Source: Promethearchaeota archaeon
GTDB taxonomy: Archaea; Asgardarchaeota; Lokiarchaeia; Sigyniarchaeales; SOKP01
Assembly: GCA_013375475.1 (NCBI GenBank)
Contig: JABXKD010000002.1
Location: 1 to 64,000, forward strand
Length of the DNA: 64,000 nucleotides
Direction of reading: 5' to 3'
Shown: in pieces, positions 19,914 through 29,377 of the stretch
Numbering within the stretch: position 1 is the stretch's first letter
How the letters are laid out: every line of letters starts with the position of its first letter
The notes under the pieces: generated by a model
Told to the model about the DNA's origin: nothing
Seen by the model: the letters and a program-made list of their open reading frames with translations, nothing else
Database searches by the model: none
Translations under genes and position numbers: made by a program

Positions 19914-20515
19914 AAAAAATCACAATACTTTTTTTACTGTAAAAAATCTTTTTACTATAAAAATTATTATTACTTTTTCTATTTAAATGTTTGCATAGAA
20001 TCCTTTTTTTTTTACAAAAATTTATCAAAATTAGAGTAGAAGAAGGGTAATTAAGTATCTCATATTAAAACTAAAAACTTAAAAATTTTATTAAATATGG
20101 ATACAAACTATTTTTTGAGCGAAATATTTCGAAGGATTTAAACTTCTGCTAACATTTTTAATGTATTTTTCTGCCTATTTTCTATATTTTCTACATTTTC
20201 GAAGTTACTTCTTTTTAAAAACAGCTTCAAGTATTTGTGCTCGTTTTTCGTTATCTTTAACGATTGCAGAAATCTAGAATGACGATAAATATTCCAATCA
20301 GTACTTTGCATGGTACCATTGAAATGTTAGATCAGGATTATAAAGAAGATGAGTATGAGAGTTTTCTATTAATTCGGGTTATAATAACAAATAAGATAGA
20401 TTTCGAATAATTTAACTTGGTTCATTCTTTTTCTAACGAAACTAGTTAAGTTTTATTAACGCGTTCAGTCAGATTTAATTCATGAGATTTAAATAGAAAA
20501 AAATTACATAAATGC

Positions 20516-21994
20516 ATGTTATTGGTAAATATGGATATAATAGATGTGTTTTTACACCCAAAATCTGTTGCTGTCATTGGAGCTTCGAAAAAGTTCACAA
20601 AAGGCGGATTTCGAATCACTACAAACCTTGTAACTAATAACTACAAAGGAAAGGTTTATCTTGTTAATCCAAACGCAGATGGTAAACTATACGATTTAGA
20701 ATTCAAAAAATCAATTTTAGATATTGAGGGAGATGTCGATATTGCGATATTTTACGTTCCAAATCGATTTATTCCTGACCTATTAAAAGACTGCATAAAA
20801 AAAGGGGTTAAAGGTGCGATTATTGAAGCATCGGGGTTCGAAGAAGTCGGTGACAAAGGATTAGAATTGAAAAAAAAAGTGATTGAAATAACGCAAAATT
20901 TCACTAAAATCAGAGTTGTAGGACCTAATTGTATGGGACTTAGTACTATTGATGGCGATAGCGACAGCGAAGAAAAAGAAGCATTCTTGACCGGATTTGG
21001 CGTTTTTTCTACTTTTAAGAGGGGTAATATTGGAATTATAAGTCAATCCGGAATGTTGAATGGGGGATATCTAATGCATTTAATGACGCAATATCCAAAT
21101 TTAGGATTTAGATATTCTTGTTCTGTTGGAAATAAAACGGATTTGAGCGAAATAGAATTTTTAGAATATATGATAAAGGACGATACTGTGAACGTTATTG
21201 CTATTTATTTAGAATCGTTTAAAGATCCAAGAAAATTTATTGAATTGTGTAAAAAAGCCAAAACTATGCCAAACAAAACTATCCTTTTGTTAAGAGGGGG
21301 AATCACCAGCCAAGGTCAAAAAGCAACTCTTAGTCATACGGGATCTATGGCTGAAAATGCTCGGTTAATAAACGGAATTATTAAGCAATCAGGATCAATT
21401 CAAGTAAATAGTTTTTACGAATTATTTCAGTACGCTCGTTCATTTTCAATGATGTATAAAACTGGAAAAACCTTCCCTAAGAAGGGTAACGTTTCATTTG
21501 TGGCAGGTTCTGGTGGTGCTGGGACGATTACTGCTGATCTTACAATGAAATATGGTTTAACACTTCCAGTTCTAGAAGACCAAACCTATAGTGTCCTTGT
21601 TAATGTTTTTCCCGATTGGATGCCGCCAAATCGATTCGCATTTGTAGATATTTGGCCAGCTATGGAAAAAGCTATGATGAACAATATAAATCCCGGAGAT
21701 GTGTCAAGTCAAGTCTATAAAGCTTTAGTAAGCGATCCTAATATAGAAGGAATCTTTAACATGCAATTTTGCTCAAAACAATTCAAAGGGATGAGCAACA
21801 TTAAGGAAATCATTAAAATTGCTGAAAATTCTCATAAACCATTTTACTTTTGGTTAGTGGGAGATGCGAAGGAAGTCCAGAGAATTTCAAATCAGTTAGG
21901 GAAGCATCAAATTCCTAATTTTCCTAGTTTGGAAGAAATGGTAAAAAATTTCAGCATTTTAGTTCGAGAGTCAAAAAATACAAGTGGTGTTTGA
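20516..21994 (+). CDS. NDP-forming acyl-CoA synthetase alpha-like protein (CoA-binding plus CoA-ligase domains)
   Basis: FLHPKSVAVIGASKKFTKGGFRITTNLV; VVGPNCMGLSTIDG; GIISQSGMLNGGYL; LLRGGITSQGQKATLSHTGSMA. Confidence 0.85.
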   Translation: MLLVNMDIIDVFLHPKSVAVIGASKKFTKGGFRITTNLVTNNYKGKVYLVNPNADGKLYDLEFKKSILDIEGDVDIAIFYVPNRFIPDLLKDCIKKGVKGAIIEASGFEEVGDKGLELKKKVIEITQNFTKIRVVGPNCMGLSTIDGDSDSEEKEAFLTGFGVFSTFKRGNIGIISQSGMLNGGYLMHLMTQYPNLGFRYSCSVGNKTDLSEIEFLEYMIKDDTVNVIAIYLESFKDPRKFIELCKKAKTMPNKTILLLRGGITSQGQKATLSHTGSMAENARLINGIIKQSGSIQVNSFYELFQYARSFSMMYKTGKTFPKKGNVSFVAGSGGAGTITADLTMKYGLTLPVLEDQTYSVLVNVFPDWMPPNRFAFVDIWPAMEKAMMNNINPGDVSSQVYKALVSDPNIEGIFNMQFCSKQFKGMSNIKEIIKIAENSHKPFYFWLVGDAKEVQRISNQLGKHQIPNFPSLEEMVKNFSILVRESKNTSGV

Positions 21995-22086
21995 TTCCTA
22001 AATACGCACTATATTTTTTTCGCTTAAAAAAAAGAATAAAATACTCAACCCTAAAACCTTAAGATTTCAAGACTGAGAATTAAAAT

Positions 22087-22797
22087 CTAAATTTCTACTT
22101 TATATTTTTGTAGTTTCCAAGCTCCGAATCCTTGAATTAAAAAGCAGAGTAAAAAGGAGTATTGAGAGAATTTTTGCATGGAAGCTTGTATTATTAGTCC
22201 GTCTAACGTAATGGATTCTGGTATAGTGATTAAAACTATGGTATAAATAACTACAATAATTAACAGAGCGATATATACAAAACCGTATAAATTTGGGTAA
22301 TCTTTATTGTTTAGAACGGCAATAGTAAAAAAAATTATACCAAGTATACCAGTAATATTAAACAAATTTGAAAAGATCAAATGCGTTCTATCAAAAAGGT
22401 CCCAAGGAGTGAGAATTGTAGCGATCAAAAAGCCACCAGACACTAAACAAATTAAAGCACCTATTTTGGCTATTAAATACTGCCTTTTATCGTTTTTAAA
22501 ATATGACGAGATTACGAAAGCAAAGGGGATAAACGAAAGACTTAATATCAACGCTGTAATTGTAAATATTGTAAAGGAAACAACATTCGAAGCTCCTGAA
22601 AGCGCTATAATACGACCTAAATCACTAAAAAAATTACCCCAAAAATAATATCCTGGACTTAGAGGATCTATCATGGTACCTCCTGCATAAAATACCATAG
22701 CTACAGCTGTTAATACTATATATTGAGCGGGACCGAATATTACAAATAATGAAGCAAACATTTTCCAATTTTTAATTAACTTCAATAAAACCACCAA
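22087..22797 (-). CDS. DUF998-like membrane protein
   Basis: GPAQYIVLTAVAMV...SPGYYFWGNFFSDLGR...TPWDLFDRTHLIFSNLFNITGI; six or so TM. Confidence 0.6.
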   Translation of the reverse strand: MVVLLKLIKNWKMFASLFVIFGPAQYIVLTAVAMVFYAGGTMIDPLSPGYYFWGNFFSDLGRIIALSGASNVVSFTIFTITALILSLSFIPFAFVISSYFKNDKRQYLIAKIGALICLVSGGFLIATILTPWDLFDRTHLIFSNLFNITGILGIIFFTIAVLNNKDYPNLYGFVYIALLIIVVIYTIVLITIPESITLDGLIIQASMQKFSQYSFLLCFLIQGFGAWKLQKYKVEI

Positions 22798-22930
22798 ATG
22801 GTTAATTCTTATTATATTTTTAAACTAACATTTTTAAAGCTCGAAAATAATTACACCTAACTAAAAAATCTATTTTCTAAAAATCAAAAAAAAGAGTAGA
22901 TTTACAATATTTTAGCTCCTTAGAATGACC

Positions 22931-23752
22931 TTACTTGGCGTATTTTGGTTTGGAGATGAATCCAATAAATATTAATAAATTGACACCTATATCGATTAAT
23001 TCAGCAAAAATGCCCAAAGAAAGATCGGTATTAATTAGGATTGTCCGTATCAAATTCGATATCAGAAAACAAATAAAAGCAATTCCAATTATCAATCCGT
23101 TTGCTTGAACGAGACGCTTATTTTTGTACATGAACAAAAACATGAAAGCAATTGCAATGTAAATTAATATGGTAACGAAGGGAAACACTAGATTAAGAAA
23201 ATCCACTGACGGTGCTAGGATAATAACCAATGTTGTCACCAAAACATAGCCTAGCATAATTCTTAATCGCAACTTGTTAAATTGCTTCTTATTCATCTCT
23301 TTATTTTTATTCATATTAATATATATAAGAATTGCGTCTAAACCAATATACAATATAGGCATTAAATTCACAATTATTACGAAAAACCTGACCTTTGCTA
23401 AAAGTAAGATAAGTTCGGAAGGAAATGCACCGGAGATAAACACTAAATTAAAGAAGAGATCGTAGATTTTTGCACAAGTTAATATTCCAAAAAAGGATCC
23501 AAATAAAAAGTAGGCGTCTGATATGTATATAGCTTCTTGTCTTAACCATTTCCGAAATAGAACGAACGACATAATTCCAAGTATAAAAACTCTTGAGATT
23601 ATTGCGACTACTCCAATCCATAGACCTTCATTGCTAAGAATAATAGTAATTAAATCAGACCAATACAAAGAATATAAAATGCTAAAGACGATCGCTAAAA
23701 CGATAATCACGGTAAAAATGCTATATAGAAACTTTTTCTTTTTACTTTCCAT
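22931..23752 (-). CDS. seven-TM-like membrane protein
   Basis: ORF with about 7 hydrophobic helices. Confidence 0.5.
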   Translation of the reverse strand: MESKKKKFLYSIFTVIIVLAIVFSILYSLYWSDLITIILSNEGLWIGVVAIISRVFILGIMSFVLFRKWLRQEAIYISDAYFLFGSFFGILTCAKIYDLFFNLVFISGAFPSELILLLAKVRFFVIIVNLMPILYIGLDAILIYINMNKNKEMNKKQFNKLRLRIMLGYVLVTTLVIILAPSVDFLNLVFPFVTILIYIAIAFMFLFMYKNKRLVQANGLIIGIAFICFLISNLIRTILINTDLSLGIFAELIDIGVNLLIFIGFISKPKYAK

Positions 23753-23948
23753 TTTTTACAACCTTTTGACTTTAGACAAGATAATTCTATTTTAATATGA
23801 TGTTAAAATATCTTATCTGTTCTAAACATTATTTTGTAAAATTCTTTTAAAAACCCTCTTTTTTTTTCTTTTAACTTAATTTTAAGAAGAAGAATTTCCA
23901 TTATTTTAGAAATAATATAGCAATATAAAAATAATTTTATAGTTTTTT

Positions 23949-25322
23949 ATGGTTTACTTTAAGATAAATGGATTAGGATATAATTGCGGGTATAACGAGA
24001 ATAAGTGTCCAAACGAGAAGGAATCTTGTATAGAATGTATTAAAGCGCGGTTAAAGGAATTAGGGTTCGAATTCGACTCAACGATAGAGATAATTAAAGT
24101 AGATTCTATTGAAAAGCAGCTGAAATTGGAAAGAGAAACGATATGGCGGAAATTCTTAGATGTATTAAATATTAAGCACATAATTGTAATGGATAAAGGA
24201 TCAGGTCTAACCCTCTTAAACTATGCAGTCTCAGGAGTCGATATTGACGCTAATTTGTTGACTGGCTTTATTCAAGCTAACATTACATTTTCCGAATCGG
24301 GAGAAGTGTCGGATCAATATCTTATACCTTCATTTGAATACAATTATTATGAATTTCAATACAAAAGCTTTAACATTCTACTCAAGGATGGAGATTATGT
24401 AAGAGTATGCTTAATACTAGATCACAAAGCTTCTAATAAACTGAAAAGTCATACTTTTCGATTTGTAGAAGGGTTTGAACACTCTTTCGAAAATGAGCTT
24501 ATTATCTTTCAAGATACTGGTGGTATTGAAACTAATAATATGATTAATGCTATTGTTGAATCTTTTAATATTAGTCTTATGTTTCCAATGACTTTAGAGC
24601 ATTCAATTCCTCCCTATGAATTAGAAAAAGTTAAAAGAAGCGTAATACAGAAAGCAATCTATAATCTCGCAAATGAAATGCTTGCGGTGAAGCCCTTCTT
24701 TTTCATTTATAATATGCTTAAACGTCTTAAGAAAATCGTTAATATCGAAGACGAAGTCGTTATTTATGAAATTCACCAGCTATTGGAAAGACGCGTATTC
24801 AAACCTACATCAATAGAAGCTATGGCAAATAATATAGAATCAGTCCAAGAGGCCGATCAAAAAAAAGAGATGAAAACAAGCTCAATATCTTCAATTATTA
24901 TGAGTGATACAGATATCGATGAGTTAAAAGATCGATTAGAATTTATGGATGAGTATACAGCACATAAGTTAATTAAGGAAATAATGCGAAAAGCAAAAGC
25001 AGCGGAAAGGGATTCAACTTATCAGATTCCCATAAACGAGTACAATAAAGCCCTTTACATAGCACAAGATTTTAAATTCAAAGACGAAGTTAATAAGCTT
25101 TCTCGAAAAATTTTCGATCTAGAACATAAATTCAAAAACATAGAATTAGATTTCAATATTGAAAAAGCAGAAAATGCTGAGAAATACGGAGATTTTATTA
25201 ATAGTATTAATTATTTCCAAAAAGCTTTAGAAATTCTTGATGGTTTTAAAGTATATAATATAATTGATCCTAGGATAAAGAAATTCAAGAAAAAAATATT
25301 GAAGCTTAGGGATGAAATTTAA
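23949..25322 (+). CDS. Cys-rich N-terminus, roadblock/longin-like domain and C-terminal helical (TPR-like) region; possible GTPase regulator
   Basis: CGYNENKCPNEKESCIECIKARLKELGF; 'IKHIIVMDKGSGLTLLNYAVSGVDIDANLLTGFIQANITFSE' pattern of longin/roadblock sensors; C-terminal 'DFINSINYFQKALEILDGF'; 132 nt upstream of a Ras-like GTPase. Confidence 0.5.
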   Translation: MVYFKINGLGYNCGYNENKCPNEKESCIECIKARLKELGFEFDSTIEIIKVDSIEKQLKLERETIWRKFLDVLNIKHIIVMDKGSGLTLLNYAVSGVDIDANLLTGFIQANITFSESGEVSDQYLIPSFEYNYYEFQYKSFNILLKDGDYVRVCLILDHKASNKLKSHTFRFVEGFEHSFENELIIFQDTGGIETNNMINAIVESFNISLMFPMTLEHSIPPYELEKVKRSVIQKAIYNLANEMLAVKPFFFIYNMLKRLKKIVNIEDEVVIYEIHQLLERRVFKPTSIEAMANNIESVQEADQKKEMKTSSISSIIMSDTDIDELKDRLEFMDEYTAHKLIKEIMRKAKAAERDSTYQIPINEYNKALYIAQDFKFKDEVNKLSRKIFDLEHKFKNIELDFNIEKAENAEKYGDFINSINYFQKALEILDGFKVYNIIDPRIKKFKKKILKLRDEI

Positions 25323-25454
25323 TCCTATATTATTGACACTTCTGTATAAACAGAAGAAGAAATATATTGTAAAAACTTTTTTACGTGTTAACATTACACA
25401 AATTAACTTTAAATAGAATTTTTATAATCTTTATCTGCAAAGATAATAATAATT

Positions 25455-25964
25455 ATGAAAAAAACAATAAAAGTCATAGTTTCTGGAGATGGTGGAGTAG
25501 GAAAAACCTCCTTTTTGAATCGTCTCGTTAACGACAGTTTTGACGATTATAGCGCATTAACAAAAGGCGTTGACTTTTATTCAAAAAGCATTTTTGTTAA
25601 TGGAACTGAATTTAATTTCATAATGTGGGACTTTGCTGGGCAAGATCGATTCAAAACACTGTTAAATGATTTTGTTGAAGGCTCTCTCGCCGCCTTTATT
25701 CTTTTTGATTTATCGAGAATTAATACCATAGAAAATGTGCATGATTGGATAATTACTCTAAAAACATTTGGACATATTCCTATTATCTTGATAGGGACTA
25801 AAAATGATTTAATTTCTCCTCCTGAATCTCAGCTTATCGATAATTATATCTCTGAAATTAAGCAAGAGTATGATAATGTAATGTCGTACATAAAAATATC
25901 TTCGAAGACTGGGGAAAATATTAGAAACGCATTCAAATTTTTAATAGGAAATCTGATTCTTTAA
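25455..25964 (+). CDS. Ras/Rab-like small GTPase
   Basis: G1 GDGGVGKTS, G3 WDFAGQDRF, G4 GTKNDL, G5-like SSKTGEN. Confidence 0.88.
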   Translation: MKKTIKVIVSGDGGVGKTSFLNRLVNDSFDDYSALTKGVDFYSKSIFVNGTEFNFIMWDFAGQDRFKTLLNDFVEGSLAAFILFDLSRINTIENVHDWIITLKTFGHIPIILIGTKNDLISPPESQLIDNYISEIKQEYDNVMSYIKISSKTGENIRNAFKFLIGNLIL

Positions 25965-25988
25965 CTTAATCTGTTAATTAAAGAATTT

Positions 25989-27023
25989 TTAAACTTTCTC
26001 AATCCATCCAAATTCGTCATCGATCTCTAAACGTTGAATTCCTGTCAGGAGTTCGTATAGTTTTCGTGTAAATTCTCCTGGTTCTCCTTCACTAAACAGC
26101 CTTCTTTTATCGTCTAGTACGACAGATTTAATAGGAGTGACAACAGCAGCAGTTCCGGAACAAAAAGCTTCGGTACAGGAATCCTCAAACAGTTCCTTGT
26201 AAGATATGTCTCTTTCTTCCGTTTTCATTCCTATTTTCTTTGAAGCTAAGTCTAGTATTGATTTTCGAGTAATGCCCGGTAAAATTGTGCCCGCAGTTTT
26301 TGGAGTTACTAGCGTTCCATTAATCACCGCAAAGAAGTTAGCTGTTCCGACCTCGTCTATAAATTCGGAATGCACTGCGTCTAGAAAAATAACTTGAGCA
26401 AATCCCCTTTCCTTCGTCTCCTTCGCAGGTAACATAGACCCTGCGTAATTACAACAAGTTTTAGCCGCTCCAGTTCCCCCAGGGGCAGCTCTTGTATATT
26501 TTTTAGTAATTTCTAAATCGATACCTGTAAAACCTTCTGGAAAATAGGGTCCTACTGGAACCGCGAATATTATTATTTTGTATTCTTTCGCAGGTTTTAC
26601 TCCAACTATAGGGCCTGTTCCAATCATTAAAGGTCGAATATAAAGCGCTCCACCACTATCGTACGGTGGTATGTAATCCTCGTTAGCTTTCACTACGTCC
26701 TTTACGGCAGAAACAAAACTATCTGTATGATAAATTGGCATTAACAATCTTTCTGCACTATCGTTGAATCTTTTTGCGTTTTCTTTAGGTCGAAAAAGTA
26801 CAATTTCTCCGTTCTTAGCCCTTAAAGCTTTCATCCCCTCGAAAATTCCCTGACCATAGTTTAATACACAAGCCGCTGGTGAAATTTCAAAATTGCCGAA
26901 AGGTACTAATTTTCCTTTTTCCCATTTTCCATCTTCGTAATTTGAGACAAACATTTCTTTTGTTTCTATAAACTCGAAACCTAGAGAATAGTAATCTATA
27001 TCTTTAGCATCCATAAATATCAA
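25989..27023 (-). CDS. ilvE: branched-chain amino-acid aminotransferase
   Basis: LNYGQGIFEGMKALRAKNGEIVLFRPKENAKRFNDSAERLLMP; YTRAAPGGTGAAKTCCNYAGSMLP; FLDAVHSEFIDEVGTANFFAVI; GITRKSIL. Confidence 0.93.
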   Translation of the reverse strand: MIFMDAKDIDYYSLGFEFIETKEMFVSNYEDGKWEKGKLVPFGNFEISPAACVLNYGQGIFEGMKALRAKNGEIVLFRPKENAKRFNDSAERLLMPIYHTDSFVSAVKDVVKANEDYIPPYDSGGALYIRPLMIGTGPIVGVKPAKEYKIIIFAVPVGPYFPEGFTGIDLEITKKYTRAAPGGTGAAKTCCNYAGSMLPAKETKERGFAQVIFLDAVHSEFIDEVGTANFFAVINGTLVTPKTAGTILPGITRKSILDLASKKIGMKTEERDISYKELFEDSCTEAFCSGTAAVVTPIKSVVLDDKRRLFSEGEPGEFTRKLYELLTGIQRLEIDDEFGWIEKV

Positions 27024-27195
27024 TTCCTTGTTTATTATATCAGATTTATTTAATGAAGAGTATACTAAAAAATTTTATTGATAAAAATCAGTATATCAAC
27101 AGTCTTTAGAAAATCAATAAAAATAAATAAAAAAAACAAGATTTATAAATTAATTTGAGAAAATGTCTAAAGGTAAAAGTTAACACTCAAGAGCT

Positions 27196-28140
27196 ATGAC
27201 CGAAAATCCTCGAATATCAAACGAATTTAAAATAGTTATTGCAGGATTAGATAACGCAGGAAAAACAAGCGCTTTAATAGCGTTAAGACAAAAATATAAT
27301 TTCTATGAACGAGTAAAAAATTTAAAACCCACCATCAAAATAGATTACAGCTCCTTCAAGTTCCTTAAAACCTTCCGTATTAATCTCTGGGACATGGGAG
27401 GGCAAAAAAAATTTAGAAAAATTTACATTAATAATCCTATTTATTTTGAAGATACCGATTATATTTATTATCTCATAGATATGCAAGATGAAATCAAATT
27501 TGAGGAAACCATAGAATATCTTCACGAATTACTTGAAATCTATAGAACTTTGAGTTATTCTAATGAAGTAATAATATGTTTTAACAAATTTGATCCCCAG
27601 TTTAAAAGTAGTGTAGAATTTTTAGATCGAGCGAATATGATTAAAAATTTGATTATATCGCAAAATAAGGATATTAAATTTGAATTTTATAATACATCAT
27701 ATTACGACATCTCATCAATTTCGCAAGCTTTTTCTCATTCGTTAAATAGCTTATTAAATTTAGACGATGTAGATGACGGATTAAATAAGTTAGTAAAAAA
27801 TTTTAATTGTAGATATGCAATTTTATACACAGATTCGGGTATAATTATATCTGACCATTACATAGACACGATGGATATAAGAGAGTTTGAGGAGAAAATA
27901 AGTCGTAAGATTAGCGAAAACCTCGAATTTTTTCAGAGGTTAAAGGATGAGAACGTTAATATAGATGATAGATTAGCTTTTTCAAACGATAAAGCTGATT
28001 ATGTAAAAAAATTTTCAATCTTATCTGAGAATAAAGATAATACCTTCTACATTGGAGTGAGTACGACATTAAGTAAGATTAATGAAATTAAGACTGAATT
28101 AGAAAAATTAAGAAATGTTTTACAAATGAGTTTTACTTAA
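27196..28140 (+). CDS. Arf/Rag(Gtr)-like small GTPase with C-terminal roadblock/longin-like domain
   Basis: G1 GLDNAGKTS, G3 WDMGGQKKF, G4 FNKFD; C-terminal 'KLVKNFNCRYAILYTDSGIIISDHYID'. Confidence 0.8.
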   Translation: MTENPRISNEFKIVIAGLDNAGKTSALIALRQKYNFYERVKNLKPTIKIDYSSFKFLKTFRINLWDMGGQKKFRKIYINNPIYFEDTDYIYYLIDMQDEIKFEETIEYLHELLEIYRTLSYSNEVIICFNKFDPQFKSSVEFLDRANMIKNLIISQNKDIKFEFYNTSYYDISSISQAFSHSLNSLLNLDDVDDGLNKLVKNFNCRYAILYTDSGIIISDHYIDTMDIREFEEKISRKISENLEFFQRLKDENVNIDDRLAFSNDKADYVKKFSILSENKDNTFYIGVSTTLSKINEIKTELEKLRNVLQMSFT

Positions 28141-28233
28141 ACTTACATACTTCCTCTCGATATCGATTTCTTTAACACCTTTTATTTTTCCCATAAACAA
28201 AATATTTTTCTAAAATATAACGCTACTTTACAT

Positions 28234-29109
28234 ATGGCGCTTCAAAAAATGACGGCTAAGAAAATCATCGAGAAAAAAAAGCAGGGAGAAAAAATTGTTA
28301 CCATAACCTCGTACGATTATTCATTTGCTAAAATTGTAGATGATTGCGGGATAGATTTAATTCTCGTCGGCGATTCCCTTTCCATGGTAGTTCTTGGATA
28401 TAAAAATACGTTATCAGTTACGATAGACGAAATGATTCACCACACTAAAGCAGTAGTTAGAGGGGTGTCGAATTCTATGGTCGTTGGCGATATGCCCTTT
28501 TTATCTTACAAAATCGGGATCAAGGAGGCAGTAAAAAATGCGGGAAGGTTTATTCAAGAAGGTGGCGCGGAAGCTGTCAAAGTTGAGGGCGGAGCTAAAA
28601 TATGTCCGACGATAAAAGCTATGATCGATGCAGATATACTAGTGATGGGCCACATAGGACTAACACCTCAGGCAGTATATAGATTTGGTGGGTTCTTAGT
28701 ACAAGGAAAAACCGTAGAGGCCGCCAAAAAGTTAATAATTGACGCTAAAAAATTAGAAAAAACAGGTGTATTTTCAATCGTGCTTGAGAGCGTACCCTGG
28801 CAAATTGCAAAATTAATAACAAAGTCGTTAGACATTCCTACCATTGGTATTGGTGCTGGTCCGTATTGCGACGGGCAAATATTAGTTATAAATGATATGT
28901 TGGGGCTATTCACAGATTTTAAACCGAAATTTCTCAAGTATTTTGGGAATATTGGTACTTCCGTTCGAGAGGCTATAAATAACTATAAAAGCGAGGTAGA
29001 AGGAGGAGTATATCCCGATGCTGAACACTCCTACGAATTTCCAACAGAAGACTTGAATGAGATTGAAAGTTGGTTTGAAAGTGTTGAAATTGAAAAGGAA
29101 CTAAAGTAA
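28234..29109 (+). CDS. panB: 3-methyl-2-oxobutanoate hydroxymethyltransferase
   Basis: [51 protein letters not shown]...[11 protein letters not shown]...[17 protein letters not shown]...[23 protein letters not shown]. Confidence 0.96.
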   Translation: MALQKMTAKKIIEKKKQGEKIVTITSYDYSFAKIVDDCGIDLILVGDSLSMVVLGYKNTLSVTIDEMIHHTKAVVRGVSNSMVVGDMPFLSYKIGIKEAVKNAGRFIQEGGAEAVKVEGGAKICPTIKAMIDADILVMGHIGLTPQAVYRFGGFLVQGKTVEAAKKLIIDAKKLEKTGVFSIVLESVPWQIAKLITKSLDIPTIGIGAGPYCDGQILVINDMLGLFTDFKPKFLKYFGNIGTSVREAINNYKSEVEGGVYPDAEHSYEFPTEDLNEIESWFESVEIEKELK

Positions 29110-29377
29110 CTCCAATGGTAGCATAATCAAACAACCAAATATAATGAATGAAAAGTTGTGTAAGATTTTTTAATGATTTTTATTTTTATACAAGTGATTA
29201 TGCCCTCGAAATATATTCAAAATACCTTTTCATTAGGCAAAAAGAATTTGGAAAATAAGATGTAAATTATCCAAAAGTATAATTAAATAAATTTTTATTA
29301 ATAATAATAACATAAGAACTTTGTTTGATGTTTTGTTCTTAAAAATTAAGACCGAATAAATTAATGGAAGATTCAAA

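Noticed and set aside
20279-20410. 43-aa ORF MTINIPISTLHGTIEMLDQDYKEDEYESFLLIRVIITNKIDFE
   Set aside because: Could be a gene remnant in a 600-nt intergenic space, but too short and unsupported to call.
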